From Chitinophagales bacterium (lineage in GTDB: Bacteria > Bacteroidota > Bacteroidia > Chitinophagales > BACL12), in contig JACJXO010000006.1 in the NCBI GenBank assembly GCA_020636645.1, forward strand, positions 72,501 through 123,047: 50,547 nucleotides of DNA, read 5' to 3'. A model generated the notes under the pieces. It saw only the letters and a program-made list of their open reading frames with translations. It was not told the DNA's origin and did no database searches. The position numbers and the translations under genes were made by a program. Of the stretch, positions 16,670-25,335 are shown piece by piece (within the stretch, counting starts at the first letter, position 1; each line of letters begins with the position of its first letter).

Positions 16670-17956
16670 TCACCTGGTGGCGATATTGGTATAATCCCGC
16701 TTGACTTCGCCGGTATAGATCTGGCGTGGCCTGCCGATCGGTTGTCCGGCCTCACGCATCTCTTTCCATTGAGCGAGCCAGCCCGGCAGGCGACCCAGCG
16801 CAAAGAGCACCGTGAACATCTCTGTCGGGAATCCGATGGCCCGGTAAATGATACCACTGTAGAAGTCCACATTCGGATAGAGTTTCTTCTCTACGAAATA
16901 AGGATCCTGCAGGGCCACTTCCTCCAGTTGCTTGGCAATGTCGAGGATAGGATCGTGGATGCCTAATTTGTTCAGCACATTATCACAAGCCTCTTTGATG
17001 ATCTTCGCCCGTGGATCAAAATTCTTATAGACCCGGTGGCCAAAGCCCATCAGGCGGAACGGATCGTTCTTGTCTTTGGCCTTCTCGATCCACTTGGCAG
17101 TATTGCCGCCATCGTTCTGGATCTGATCCAGCATTTCAATGACCTTCTGGTTGGCACCACCGTGCAACGGCCCCCAGAGTGCAGCCACACCAGCAGCTAC
17201 AGATGCATAAGGATTTGCCTGAGAAGAACCCACCAGTCGAACGGTACTGGTAGAACAATTCTGCTCATGGTCAGCGTGGAGGATCAGGAGTTTATCCATA
17301 GCCTCTACAATGACAGGATCCACATGAAAGTCTTCCGTGCGCATACCATAGGTCATGAACAGGAAGTTGCTGACGTAATCCAGGTTATTGTTCGGATAAA
17401 TGAGCGGATGTCCGATGGACTTCTTATATATCCAGGAAACCAGTGTTGGCATCTTGGCCAGGATGCGGATGATGCTCAGATCCACTTCTTCCTGGCTCCT
17501 GTTCGGATTCAGTGATTCCGGATAAAAAGAAGAAAGGGAGCATATCAGTGAACAGAGCTGACCCATCGGGTGAGCAGATGAAGGCCAGCCATCGAAGAAC
17601 TTTTTGACATCTTCGTGCACCAGGGTATGTCTGGTGATGCGCTTGGTAAAGTCTGTTAACTGCGACGCACTGGGCAGTTCTCCGTACAGCAACAGATAAG
17701 AAACCTCCAGAAAATTACTCTTCTCAGCCAGTTGTTCGATTGGGTATCCCCTGTAACGAAGAATTCCCTGCTCACCATCCAGAAAGGTGATGGCACTCGT
17801 GGTAGCACCTGTATTCTTGTAGCCCGTATCCAGGGTAACATATCCGGTCTTATCACGCAGTTTGGAAATATCTATGGCCTTTTCGTTCTCCGTTCCGGTA
17901 ATAACCGGAAGTTCACATTCCTGACCATCGAGGAGTACTTTTGCCGTTTCAGACAT
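16670..17956 (-). CDS. gltA: Citrate synthase
   Basis: 428 residues, a type II (hexameric-length) citrate synthase. The catalytic triad is present: H265 in WGPLHGGANQ, H307 in FGHRVYKNFDPR and D364 in NVDFYSGI. The N-terminal beta domain (ITFLDGEQGILRYRGYPIEQLAE) is typical. It condenses oxaloacetate and acetyl-CoA, the entry step of the TCA cycle. It is monocistronic: a -7 box (17998-17991) lies 34 bases upstream, and a strong hairpin terminator lies just after the stop. Confidence 0.96.
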   Translation of the reverse strand: MSETAKVLLDGQECELPVITGTENEKAIDISKLRDKTGYVTLDTGYKNTGATTSAITFLDGEQGILRYRGYPIEQLAEKSNFLEVSYLLLYGELPSASQLTDFTKRITRHTLVHEDVKKFFDGWPSSAHPMGQLCSLICSLSSFYPESLNPNRSQEEVDLSIIRILAKMPTLVSWIYKKSIGHPLIYPNNNLDYVSNFLFMTYGMRTEDFHVDPVIVEAMDKLLILHADHEQNCSTSTVRLVGSSQANPYASVAAGVAALWGPLHGGANQKVIEMLDQIQNDGGNTAKWIEKAKDKNDPFRLMGFGHRVYKNFDPRAKIIKEACDNVLNKLGIHDPILDIAKQLEEVALQDPYFVEKKLYPNVDFYSGIIYRAIGFPTEMFTVLFALGRLPGWLAQWKEMREAGQPIGRPRQIYTGEVKRDYTNIATR

Positions 17957-17990
17957 ATTTTAAAAAATTTAAATCATTCAAAATCCACCC

Positions 17991-17998
17991 CAAAGTTA
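17991..17998 (-). promoter_or_regulatory. -7 promoter box (TAACTTTG) for gltA
   Basis: A perfect TAnnTTTG box on the minus strand, leaving a leader of about 30 bases that is strikingly A/T-rich just before the ATG. Such A-rich leaders are typical of translation initiation in Bacteroidota. Confidence 0.6.
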
Positions 17999-18115
17999 GG
18001 GCATTTGCACCGTGAAAGGAAGAGTATGCTTCCATTTTTCGGCCAGAAAGGCAAGACTCTCTGTCACGGTTTACTGAACCTGTAACAACACCAGGTGTCA
18101 TTGAGTTTAGCACTT

Positions 18116-18427
18116 TTACAGATCGGGGATGGTAAAACGATCCACATGGGTGATCAGCTGGTACATGACCGCTGCATAAATGAGCAGAATGATCCCCATT
18201 TTTAACCAAACCGGTGCATTTCTTACCAGTCTGTACACACCCATTCCGGCAAAGACCCCAATAGTACCGTAAGGGATCATGGCGATGCGGAAATCGTAAC
18301 CAAAGGTCAGCGTCTTACCCAGGTTCGGGATGACCACCAGGGTGGCAAAAATGAAAAAACTGAGGTAATACAGCCCTTCCCACATATCAGACCAGTCGGG
18401 TCTTTGCGCTGTTTCAGTGGTATCCAT
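18116..18427 (-). CDS. Small three-helix membrane protein
   Basis: 103 residues with three hydrophobic segments (about 20-37, 48-64 and 75-92) separated by short loops, and an acidic, tryptophan-containing N-terminus (DWSDMWEGLYY). No signal peptide or known domain. The position between gltA and the divergent tryptophanase gives no clear functional hint. Homologues are likely to be annotated as hypothetical. Confidence 0.65.
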   Translation of the reverse strand: MDTTETAQRPDWSDMWEGLYYLSFFIFATLVVIPNLGKTLTFGYDFRIAMIPYGTIGVFAGMGVYRLVRNAPVWLKMGIILLIYAAVMYQLITHVDRFTIPDL

Positions 18428-18529
18428 GACTCAAAGGTAGCGCAGTCAGGAGAAAATAACATGCCGGGGTGATGATAATCATCGGGTGCCGTAAAACACC
18501 GCCCTACCTTCGCTGCTAAACCAGACCAA

Positions 18530-19909
18530 ATGTCATTCAGGACCATTATAGAACCCTTCCGCATTAAAATGGTGGAACCCATCACTATGACCACCGAAGA
18601 GGAACGGAAAACACTACTGAGGGAAGCACATTATAACCCTTTCCTTCTGGAGGCTAAAGATGTCTTGATCGACCTGCTGACAGACAGTGGCACCGGAGCT
18701 ATGAGCACCCGGCAATGGGCCGGTATGGTCATGGGCGACGAAAGCTATGCAGGTGCTGTGAGCTGGCAGCACATGCATGCTGTCATACACCGCCTGACAG
18801 GCATGGAGCACGTACTGCCCACCCATCAGGGTCGTGCTGCTGAAAGGATCCTCTATTCCTATCTGGGCGGCCCCGGCAAGACATTCATCTCCAATACCCA
18901 TTTCGATACCACCAGGGCCAATATTGAATACAGTGGTGCAGAAGCTCTGGATATCCCCATCCCGGAAGGCACGCAACCCGCCACCATCCACCCTTTCAAG
19001 GGGAATATGGACACAGAAAAACTGGAAGCCCTGCTGCATGAAAAAAAAGCAGAGAATATTGGAGCAGTGATCCTGACAGTGACCAATAACAGTGGCGGCG
19101 GGCAACCGGTCAGCATGGCCAATGCCCGCGAGGTGAGCCGGCTGTGCAGACAACATGGAGTCCTTTTTGTCCTGGATTGCTGCCGGATAGCTGAGAATGC
19201 CTGGTTCATCAATCACCGGGAGGAAGGCTATGGTGATATGACCTACGAAGCTATTGCTCAGGAGATGTTCGGCCTGGCAGACGCAGCCATCATGAGTCTG
19301 AAAAAGGACGGACTGGTCAATATGGGCGGGTTCCTGACCATGCGTAACAAGGAACTCAGCGATGCCTGCACCAACCTGCTCATCATCACGGAGGGTTTTG
19401 CCACCTACGGCGGTCTGAGTGGCAGGGATATGGAAGCCATTGCCATCGGTTTGCAGGAAGTCTTTGAACCGGATTATCTGCGATACCGTATCCGAAGCAC
19501 TGCCTACCTGGGTGAGAAGCTGGCAGCGATGGGCGTGCCGCTCATTCAACCCATTGGTGGGCATGCAGTCTATGTAGATGCAAAAGCCATGTTACCGAAT
19601 ATACCACCAAGTGAATATCCAGGTCAGGCTCTTGTTTGTGCTCTGTATGAAGTTGGCGGCATCCGGGCGGTCGAGATCGGCTCGGTCATGTTCGGAAAAT
19701 ATGATGCTGCCGGTCAGCTTGTGACCGCCCCCATGGAACTGGTGCGTCTGGCCATACCCCGGCGTGTCTATACCCAGAGTCATATGGAATATGTGATCGA
19801 GGTGTTCGAAGAAGTGCTCAGGAGAAAAGATCAGCTAAAAGGATTGCGCATCATGGAAGAACCAAAATTTCTGAGGCATTTCACCTGTAAACTGGAAAGA
19901 CTGCACTGA
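18530..19909 (+). CDS. tnaA: Tryptophanase
   Basis: 459 residues of the beta-eliminating lyase family. The PLP lysine is K259 in SLKKDGLVNMGG, and the cofactor Asp is in FVLDCCRIAENA. Where tyrosine phenol-lyase has an Arg that binds the phenol ring, this protein has Ile383 (GIRAVEIGS), as tryptophanases do, so indole-producing tryptophanase is favoured. The C-terminal PKFLRHFTCKLERL is typical. A near-consensus -7 box (TACCTTCG, 18505-18512) precedes the start. There is no visible TnaC-like leader peptide in the short upstream region. Confidence 0.88.
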   Translation: MSFRTIIEPFRIKMVEPITMTTEEERKTLLREAHYNPFLLEAKDVLIDLLTDSGTGAMSTRQWAGMVMGDESYAGAVSWQHMHAVIHRLTGMEHVLPTHQGRAAERILYSYLGGPGKTFISNTHFDTTRANIEYSGAEALDIPIPEGTQPATIHPFKGNMDTEKLEALLHEKKAENIGAVILTVTNNSGGGQPVSMANAREVSRLCRQHGVLFVLDCCRIAENAWFINHREEGYGDMTYEAIAQEMFGLADAAIMSLKKDGLVNMGGFLTMRNKELSDACTNLLIITEGFATYGGLSGRDMEAIAIGLQEVFEPDYLRYRIRSTAYLGEKLAAMGVPLIQPIGGHAVYVDAKAMLPNIPPSEYPGQALVCALYEVGGIRAVEIGSVMFGKYDAAGQLVTAPMELVRLAIPRRVYTQSHMEYVIEVFEEVLRRKDQLKGLRIMEEPKFLRHFTCKLERLH

Positions 19910-20278
19910 TCAGAACCAGTCAAGGTGGACGACTGGCTTATAACCAAGATAAACCTGCAGATACCAGGTCAGGATCCCTAATATCAGATACAGCGGACCA
20001 CGAACCACCCACTTGAGTGGCTTGCGTGGAAAGTAGATACCGATGCTTTCAAACAGAAAGGCATAAAAGGTGATGCCCTCGCCTTCTTCCAGATCATGCC
20101 CAGCATTGACCACGCATTTATTCAGTACAGCAAACTGCAGCAAGACGATGGCATAGATGGCACACATCAGCCACCAGTCTATCAGGAACGGACCCACCCA
20201 CGCAAATAATGTGATGGCCAGATGCAGCCAGAAGGCTCCGTTGAGTGGAATCAGGATGGGTTCAGGTCTGGTTGTCAT
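19910..20278 (-). CDS. Small integral membrane protein of unknown family
   Basis: 122 residues with four hydrophobic segments (about 15-30, 33-52, 66-80 and 92-112). A conserved-looking loop LNKCVVNAGHDLEEGEGITFYAF carries His, Asp and Glu residues that could bind a ligand. I cannot assign a family. It abuts the tryptophanase stop with no gap on the opposite strand, so the two converge without room for a separate terminator. Confidence 0.6.
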   Translation of the reverse strand: MTTRPEPILIPLNGAFWLHLAITLFAWVGPFLIDWWLMCAIYAIVLLQFAVLNKCVVNAGHDLEEGEGITFYAFLFESIGIYFPRKPLKWVVRGPLYLILGILTWYLQVYLGYKPVVHLDWF

Positions 20279-20362
20279 GCATCAAAAATACACGTTAGGC
20301 AGGAGAGAGCCCGCACTACGAAGCTTATATAACTTATGTATCTTAGACGTTCTCAACCTGCT

Positions 20363-22159
20363 ATGAAACATACACTACTGACCACGGTCTTTTTTATAGG
20401 CACTATTGCCTTGCAAGCTCAGACCTGTCCAGGCTGTTCCATTGATTACTCCTATACCAGTCCGGGATTGTATCCGGAGATCTTACCTCCGGCAACAGCC
20501 GGCGAATATTATGAAGTGGACCTGACCTTTCTGCTGCAGGAAGACACTACGGTAGAAGTACTTGGATCTGATGTGACCTTTGCTTTTCTCAACTACCACA
20601 TCCTGGAACCGATCGGTCTGCCTTATGGCATTCATGTGACCAGCAACCTGGGAGATTTTCCTGTTGACTATGATCCGGCCGATGGCTTGTTCGGTTGTGC
20701 CCGTGTTTGTGGCACGCCCCTGGTGGCAGGTTCCTATACCATCACTGTTCCGCTCATCGCCACGCTGGAAGATCCTGCGGGCGATAATCCTGCTGAATAT
20801 GAACTGAGTCTGGAAGTTCTGCCACCTTCCGCTACTGATGGCGGTATCGTGGCAAGTACCACCTTTGGCTGCAGCCCGCTCACGGTCGATCTCAGTACCG
20901 GTCACCCGAGTGACGGCGCAGGAGGCTTCTCTTATACATGGGACTTTGGCGACGGCACTTATTCCATCCTGGAGGATCCTGTATCGGTCACCCTCACAGC
21001 AGATGGAACTGAACCGGTAGAGTACGTGGTGACCCATACCGTGACCATCGACACGATCGGATACAACCTGGACTATGTAACAGTGCTTAGTACTGGATGC
21101 GATGATTGTGCTTTCTTCGGTTGCACCGGCTTGTTTGCCGAAGAAAACCCCGACATCTATCTGTACTTCCCGGAACTGGGTATTACCACCGACTATTACC
21201 TGGATACCAATCCACCAGTCACCTTTTCGCTGAATACCGCACTGGATCCCGCTGCCACTTACAATATGCAGGTCAAAGACGATGACGACGGTGGCTTCGG
21301 CGCTGACGATAATTGCGGAAACCTGATGTTCAGTGGAGATGATGTGGGCGTTTTCACCTATGACATCGGTAGCAGTGATGTAGAGATCAGTATCTCTCAT
21401 CCGATTATCTTCTATACCTATACAGATACTATCGTGGTGTATCCGGTGCCCTCCATACCCGAACTGACTATCAGCGGAGAGACCGAACTCTGCGAAGGCG
21501 ACAGTGTATTGCTAAGCACGACTCCTGACCCAACTGTCACCTACCAGTGGCTGCAGGATGGAGATCCCATTCCTTCTGCCTTTGACGCCGATTTTTATGC
21601 CATGGAGACAGGTACGTATGCACTCCAGGCTACTGCAACAGGTGGATGCACAGCAATCAGTGAATCGGTGGATGTGGTGGTGTATGAGCTGCCTTTCCCA
21701 CCCTTCGTAAGTATCATCGGCAACACGTTACAAACCAGCTCTGACTATCCGATCCAATGGTATTACAACGGTGATCCGATACCCGGTGCGAATGACAGCA
21801 TCTATGAGCCTGCCATCGAAGGCATATACCAGGCTGCCGCCATCAACGGACCATGTATCAGCTTTTCTTCTGAGATCGATTTTGTATTTCAGTCAGTTCT
21901 TGACCTTGATCCATTCCAGCTTACCATAGCACCCAATCCGGTGGATGATATGTTGTTCCTCTCCGGTAATACAGCAGTTGCAGGTACCATGACCATACAG
22001 ATCATCAATGCCACAGGTCAGGTCATAAGGTCAAAGACCTTGTCTGTAGGATCAGTATTTTCACTGCAGTTACCGATGGATGAAATTCCCTCAGGATATT
22101 ACAGACTGATCATGCGATCGGCAGAACAACAAGGCTCCTATCCTTTCCTGCGTCAGTGA
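20363..22159 (+). CDS. Secreted PKD-domain protein with T9SS sorting domain
   Basis: 598 residues from the ATG at 20363; a codon at 20336 would precede the signal peptide by nine polar residues. Signal peptide 1-20. It has a cysteine-rich N-terminal region, a PKD domain near 175-240 (FSYTWDFGDGTYS), Ig-like repeats with CEGDSVLLSTTPDPTVTYQW around 385, and a C-terminal sorting domain (TIAPNPVDDMLFLS to GYYRLIMRS). It is predicted to be exported by the T9SS. A TATCTTAG box (20339-20346) matches the -7 consensus except for one base. Seven bases at its end overlap the convergent esterase gene. Confidence 0.83.
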   Translation: MKHTLLTTVFFIGTIALQAQTCPGCSIDYSYTSPGLYPEILPPATAGEYYEVDLTFLLQEDTTVEVLGSDVTFAFLNYHILEPIGLPYGIHVTSNLGDFPVDYDPADGLFGCARVCGTPLVAGSYTITVPLIATLEDPAGDNPAEYELSLEVLPPSATDGGIVASTTFGCSPLTVDLSTGHPSDGAGGFSYTWDFGDGTYSILEDPVSVTLTADGTEPVEYVVTHTVTIDTIGYNLDYVTVLSTGCDDCAFFGCTGLFAEENPDIYLYFPELGITTDYYLDTNPPVTFSLNTALDPAATYNMQVKDDDDGGFGADDNCGNLMFSGDDVGVFTYDIGSSDVEISISHPIIFYTYTDTIVVYPVPSIPELTISGETELCEGDSVLLSTTPDPTVTYQWLQDGDPIPSAFDADFYAMETGTYALQATATGGCTAISESVDVVVYELPFPPFVSIIGNTLQTSSDYPIQWYYNGDPIPGANDSIYEPAIEGIYQAAAINGPCISFSSEIDFVFQSVLDLDPFQLTIAPNPVDDMLFLSGNTAVAGTMTIQIINATGQVIRSKTLSVGSVFSLQLPMDEIPSGYYRLIMRSAEQQGSYPFLRQ

Positions 22160-23091
22160 TCATCACCCTTGCCAAACAGGAAAGTGATCGGAATATGCAC
22201 CCGGTCATGCCAGGCTTCTTCCGTATGCGGTGCACCTTCAAAGACCAGTGAAAGGCTGTTGGCAGCAGTGTATCCCCCTTCCCGCATGATCTGATCAGCG
22301 GATTGCTGGTATGGCGCATAGAGGCTGTCCAGTGTTGTGGTGCCGTGATCGAAATACAGTTTGTGGGTGGATGGATCAGGCAGGTGATCTTTAAAATATG
22401 CCAGCATAGCAAAGGGGAAAGGGTTGTTTTCCTGTCTGTACAATCCGGTCCAGTGTGTGGACAAACAAGCCGCTCCGCCAAACACTTCCGGGTATTCACA
22501 AATGGCGAACATGGAGATCAGTCCGCCGAAACTGGAACCCATGATGAACGTATCCTCTCTGCCGGATAAGGTAGGATAATGACTGTCAATGTAGGGCTTG
22601 AGTTCGCTTACCAGAAAACGCAGATACAGATCTCCTTTCAGATTATCACCGGTGAACAATCGGCCGGTAGCCGGTTCATCCCGCAGGATGGCCATATCGC
22701 TGTCGCTGAAATAGACAAAGGGTTTCATAGAGGTGTATTCCAGGTAACGAACCGGTGCATTATTCCAGACCGCCACCAGGATGAAAGCTTGGATCTGTCC
22801 GCTGTCGATCAGTGCAGGAATCACTTCATCCATCCCCCACTCCTGCTTATTCCAGGTAGTGCGTGCATCAAACAGCATCTGTCCGTCCTGCATGTATAAG
22901 ACAGGATACTGTTGCGTAGTTTCATAGCCGGGAGGCAGCCAGATATCTACAGGCCTGGCATCCACATAACTGCTGGCAAAACTGTCGATGCGAATCAGTG
23001 TACCGGCACTCAGTTCCGGCATAGGAAGTTGTGCTGCGAGCACCTGCGAAAGGAGCATCAGCACCAAAGGAAATACGAAACGTCCTCTCAT
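22153..23091 (-). CDS. Secreted esterase D / Fes-type alpha/beta hydrolase
   Basis: 312 residues from the ATG at 23091, with a signal peptide (1-20). The family signatures are VDIWLPPGYETTQQYPVLYMQDGQ, the nucleophile elbow GSSFGG, an acidic YFDHGTTTLD and a C-terminal APHTEEAWHDR that provides the catalytic His. This is the PF00756 esterase family, which contains siderophore, feruloyl and acetyl-xylan esterases; the substrate cannot be told. A TATCTTAG -7-like box at 23103-23096 lies just before the start, and an upstream codon at 23169 would read through it. It is divergent from moaA. Confidence 0.84.
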   Translation of the reverse strand: MRGRFVFPLVLMLLSQVLAAQLPMPELSAGTLIRIDSFASSYVDARPVDIWLPPGYETTQQYPVLYMQDGQMLFDARTTWNKQEWGMDEVIPALIDSGQIQAFILVAVWNNAPVRYLEYTSMKPFVYFSDSDMAILRDEPATGRLFTGDNLKGDLYLRFLVSELKPYIDSHYPTLSGREDTFIMGSSFGGLISMFAICEYPEVFGGAACLSTHWTGLYRQENNPFPFAMLAYFKDHLPDPSTHKLYFDHGTTTLDSLYAPYQQSADQIMREGGYTAANSLSLVFEGAPHTEEAWHDRVHIPITFLFGKGDDH

Positions 23092-23141
23092 GGTTCTAAG
23101 ATACATCGTATTCGGGCTTCGACCGGAAAGGGCTCTTCCCT

Positions 23142-23149
23142 TACCTTTG
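23142..23149 (+). promoter_or_regulatory. -7 promoter box (TACCTTTG) at the head of the Moco operon
   Basis: A perfect TAnnTTTG box with only four bases between it and the moaA ATG. Since transcription normally begins a few bases after this element, the mRNA is predicted to start at or within a base or two of the ATG, that is, leaderless. Confidence 0.6.
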
Positions 23150-23153
23150 TGAT

Positions 23154-24131
23154 ATGCTCTCCGATACATTCGGTCGCAGGCACGACTACTTGCGCATATC
23201 GCTGACGGATAACTGCAATTTCCGCTGCCGCTACTGCATGCCCGAAGAGGAGATGCAATTCCACCCCGATGAGCAGCTGATGCAGCCGGATGAGATCGAG
23301 GCTCTGGCCAAGATCTTTGTGCAACTGGGAACGAGGAAGATCCGGCTTACCGGCGGTGAACCCCTGGTGCGGAAAGATGCCGGAAACATCATCGAAAGAC
23401 TGGCTGCCTTACCGGTACAACTTACTTTGACCACCAACGGTTTCCTGGCCGATCGCTACATCGATCTGTTCCATGCATCGAACATTCGTTCATTGAATAT
23501 CAGCATCGACAGCCTGTCGCCCGAAAAATTCCTGGCGATAACAAGACGAGACAAGTTCGACACAGTATGGAAAAACATTCTGACCATGGTGGAACAGGAC
23601 TTTCATGTCAAGCTGAACTGTGTGGTGATGGAAGGGGTCAATGATGATGAATTACTGGACTTTGTGGCGCTGACCAAAGACCTGCCCGTGCATGTGCGTT
23701 TCATTGAGTTCATGCCTTTTACCGGAAACCACTGGAACAACAAGGCGGTGTTCACATGGCAGCAGATGCTGGAAAGGATCTCAGGAAAATTCCTGTTCAA
23801 GAAGCTGTCGGATGAACCGAATGACACGGCCAAGAAATATCAGGTGCCCGGTCATGCAGGCACCTTTGCGGTCATCAGCACCATGAGTGCCCCGTTCTGT
23901 TCCACCTGTAACCGCATGCGACTGACCGCCGACGGAAAAATGAAAAACTGCCTGTTTTCTGCCGGAGAGACGGACCTGTTGACAGCATTGCGCAAAGGTG
24001 ATGATGTGGAAGCCATGATCAGGAAAAACCTGGATGAAAAACAGGAAATGATGGGCGGACAATTCACCGATTATTCGGTCACAAACCCTGATGAAATTCA
24101 AAACCGCACGATGATTTCCATCGGCGGATGA
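23154..24131 (+). CDS. moaA: GTP 3',8-cyclase MoaA
   Basis: 325 residues. The radical-SAM cluster is C21-C25-C28 (CNFRCRYC). The second 4Fe-4S cluster is C249-x2-C252-x13-C266. The GGEP motif (LTGGEPLVRKD) and the C-terminal Gly-Gly (ISIGG), both needed for activity in known enzymes, are present. MoaA with MoaC converts GTP to cyclic pyranopterin monophosphate, the first step of molybdenum cofactor synthesis. It is the first gene of the block that continues through moaE, with moeA following after 16 bases. Confidence 0.96.
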   Translation: MLSDTFGRRHDYLRISLTDNCNFRCRYCMPEEEMQFHPDEQLMQPDEIEALAKIFVQLGTRKIRLTGGEPLVRKDAGNIIERLAALPVQLTLTTNGFLADRYIDLFHASNIRSLNISIDSLSPEKFLAITRRDKFDTVWKNILTMVEQDFHVKLNCVVMEGVNDDELLDFVALTKDLPVHVRFIEFMPFTGNHWNNKAVFTWQQMLERISGKFLFKKLSDEPNDTAKKYQVPGHAGTFAVISTMSAPFCSTCNRMRLTADGKMKNCLFSAGETDLLTALRKGDDVEAMIRKNLDEKQEMMGGQFTDYSVTNPDEIQNRTMISIGG

Positions 24132-24147
24132 CTTACCTTTAAGCATT

Positions 24148-25335
24148 ATGATCTCCGTTGACGAAGCAATTCAACTGGTCATCGGACACACACCATCCCC
24201 CCGGACCATCACGCTGCCGCTGCAGGCATGCGCAGGACATGTTTTGGCACAGGATATCCTGTCGCCAGGCCCCTTCCCGTCTTTTGATCAGTCGGCTATG
24301 GATGGTTATGCTTTTTGCTTCGCCGACTGGCAGCAAAATCCCTTACCCGTAGATGGTGAGACCGCCGCAGGACAATTCCCTGAGCCCCTCATTCAGGGCA
24401 CCACCAGAAGGATTTTTACCGGAGCAGCGATACCGCCCGGTGCTGATACTGTAGTGATGCAGGAACACGTACAGACGCACGACGGGGTCATACATATAGA
24501 AAACTCAACATTGATAGCCGGTGCCAATGTGCGCAAACAGGGATCGCAGATCCAGGCCGGAGAGTGTGCCCTGCCCTCTGGTCATACATTACAGGCTGCG
24601 GGTATCGGATTCCTGGCATCCATGGGATTTGACCGGGCAACTGTTTTTGAAAAGCCTGTGATCCATATCGTAGTGACAGGTTCAGAACTATTGCCACCTG
24701 GTGCTCCTGCAGAAGCAGGTAAGGTCTATGAATCCAACAGTGTCATGCTGCTGGCTGCCCTGCGTTCCATCGGAATGGAAGCGCAGGCCGTACACCACGT
24801 GCCGGATGATCCGCAGGCTACACTGGCATTGCTGGACCGACTCAGTACGGAATGCGACTATATTCTCGCTACAGGTGGGGTATCTGTGGGAGATTATGAC
24901 TTCGTCGGACAGATGAAACACCATCCTGCGTTTCAAAGCATCTTCCACAAGGTGAAACAAAAACCGGGAAAGCCTTTGCTGTTCGGACAATTTCATCGTT
25001 CGCTGGTGTTTGGCCTGCCCGGAAATCCCGCCAGCGTGCTCACCTGTTTCTATGCGTATGTGATGCCGTCATTGCTAAAGGCATCAGGCATCTCACATAG
25101 CAATCACTACAACAAGGCAAGACTTTCAGAAGACCTGCAGAAGAAGCCGGGCCTGACCGTTTTTTACAAGGCAGTACTACAGGATGATGTGGTCAGGATA
25201 CTGCCGCAACAGGAGTCCTATATCCTCCGCAGTTATGCCCTGGCCAACTGTCTGGTGGTGGTTCAGGAAGAAGATACTTTGCTTCACGCCGGCTATGAAG
25301 TTTCCTGTTTGCTCATTCCTTTAATGCCTGTCTGA
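24148..25335 (+). CDS. moeA: Molybdopterin molybdotransferase MoeA
   Basis: 395 residues, with the MoeA domain order. An N-terminal lasso region (PSPRTITLPLQACAGHVLAQD, DQSAMDGYAF) precedes the central molybdopterin-binding domain (VTGSELLPPGAP, EAGKVYESNS, ATGGVSVGDYDFV, KPGKPLLFG, GLPGNPASV) and the C-terminal beta-barrel. It inserts molybdate into adenylylated molybdopterin. A TACCTTTA sequence at 24134-24141 is one base off the -7 consensus and could be an internal promoter. Its stop overlaps the ATG of the next gene by one base. Confidence 0.95.
   Translation: MISVDEAIQLVIGHTPSPRTITLPLQACAGHVLAQDILSPGPFPSFDQSAMDGYAFCFADWQQNPLPVDGETAAGQFPEPLIQGTTRRIFTGAAIPPGADTVVMQEHVQTHDGVIHIENSTLIAGANVRKQGSQIQAGECALPSGHTLQAAGIGFLASMGFDRATVFEKPVIHIVVTGSELLPPGAPAEAGKVYESNSVMLLAALRSIGMEAQAVHHVPDDPQATLALLDRLSTECDYILATGGVSVGDYDFVGQMKHHPAFQSIFHKVKQKPGKPLLFGQFHRSLVFGLPGNPASVLTCFYAYVMPSLLKASGISHSNHYNKARLSEDLQKKPGLTVFYKAVLQDDVVRILPQQESYILRSYALANCLVVVQEEDTLLHAGYEVSCLLIPLMPV

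Noticed and set aside
18614..19564. Long minus-strand open frame (316 codons) opposite tryptophanase
   Set aside because: It is antisense to a well-conserved gene with recognisable catalytic motifs; the translation has no domain pattern.
20483..21400. 305-codon minus-strand frame opposite the PKD/T9SS gene
   Set aside because: Shadow of the real plus-strand gene, with no start context or protein-like pattern.
24134..24141. TACCTTTA as a firm internal promoter for moeA
   Set aside because: It differs from the consensus at the last base and lies inside an otherwise tight operon; mentioned only as possible.
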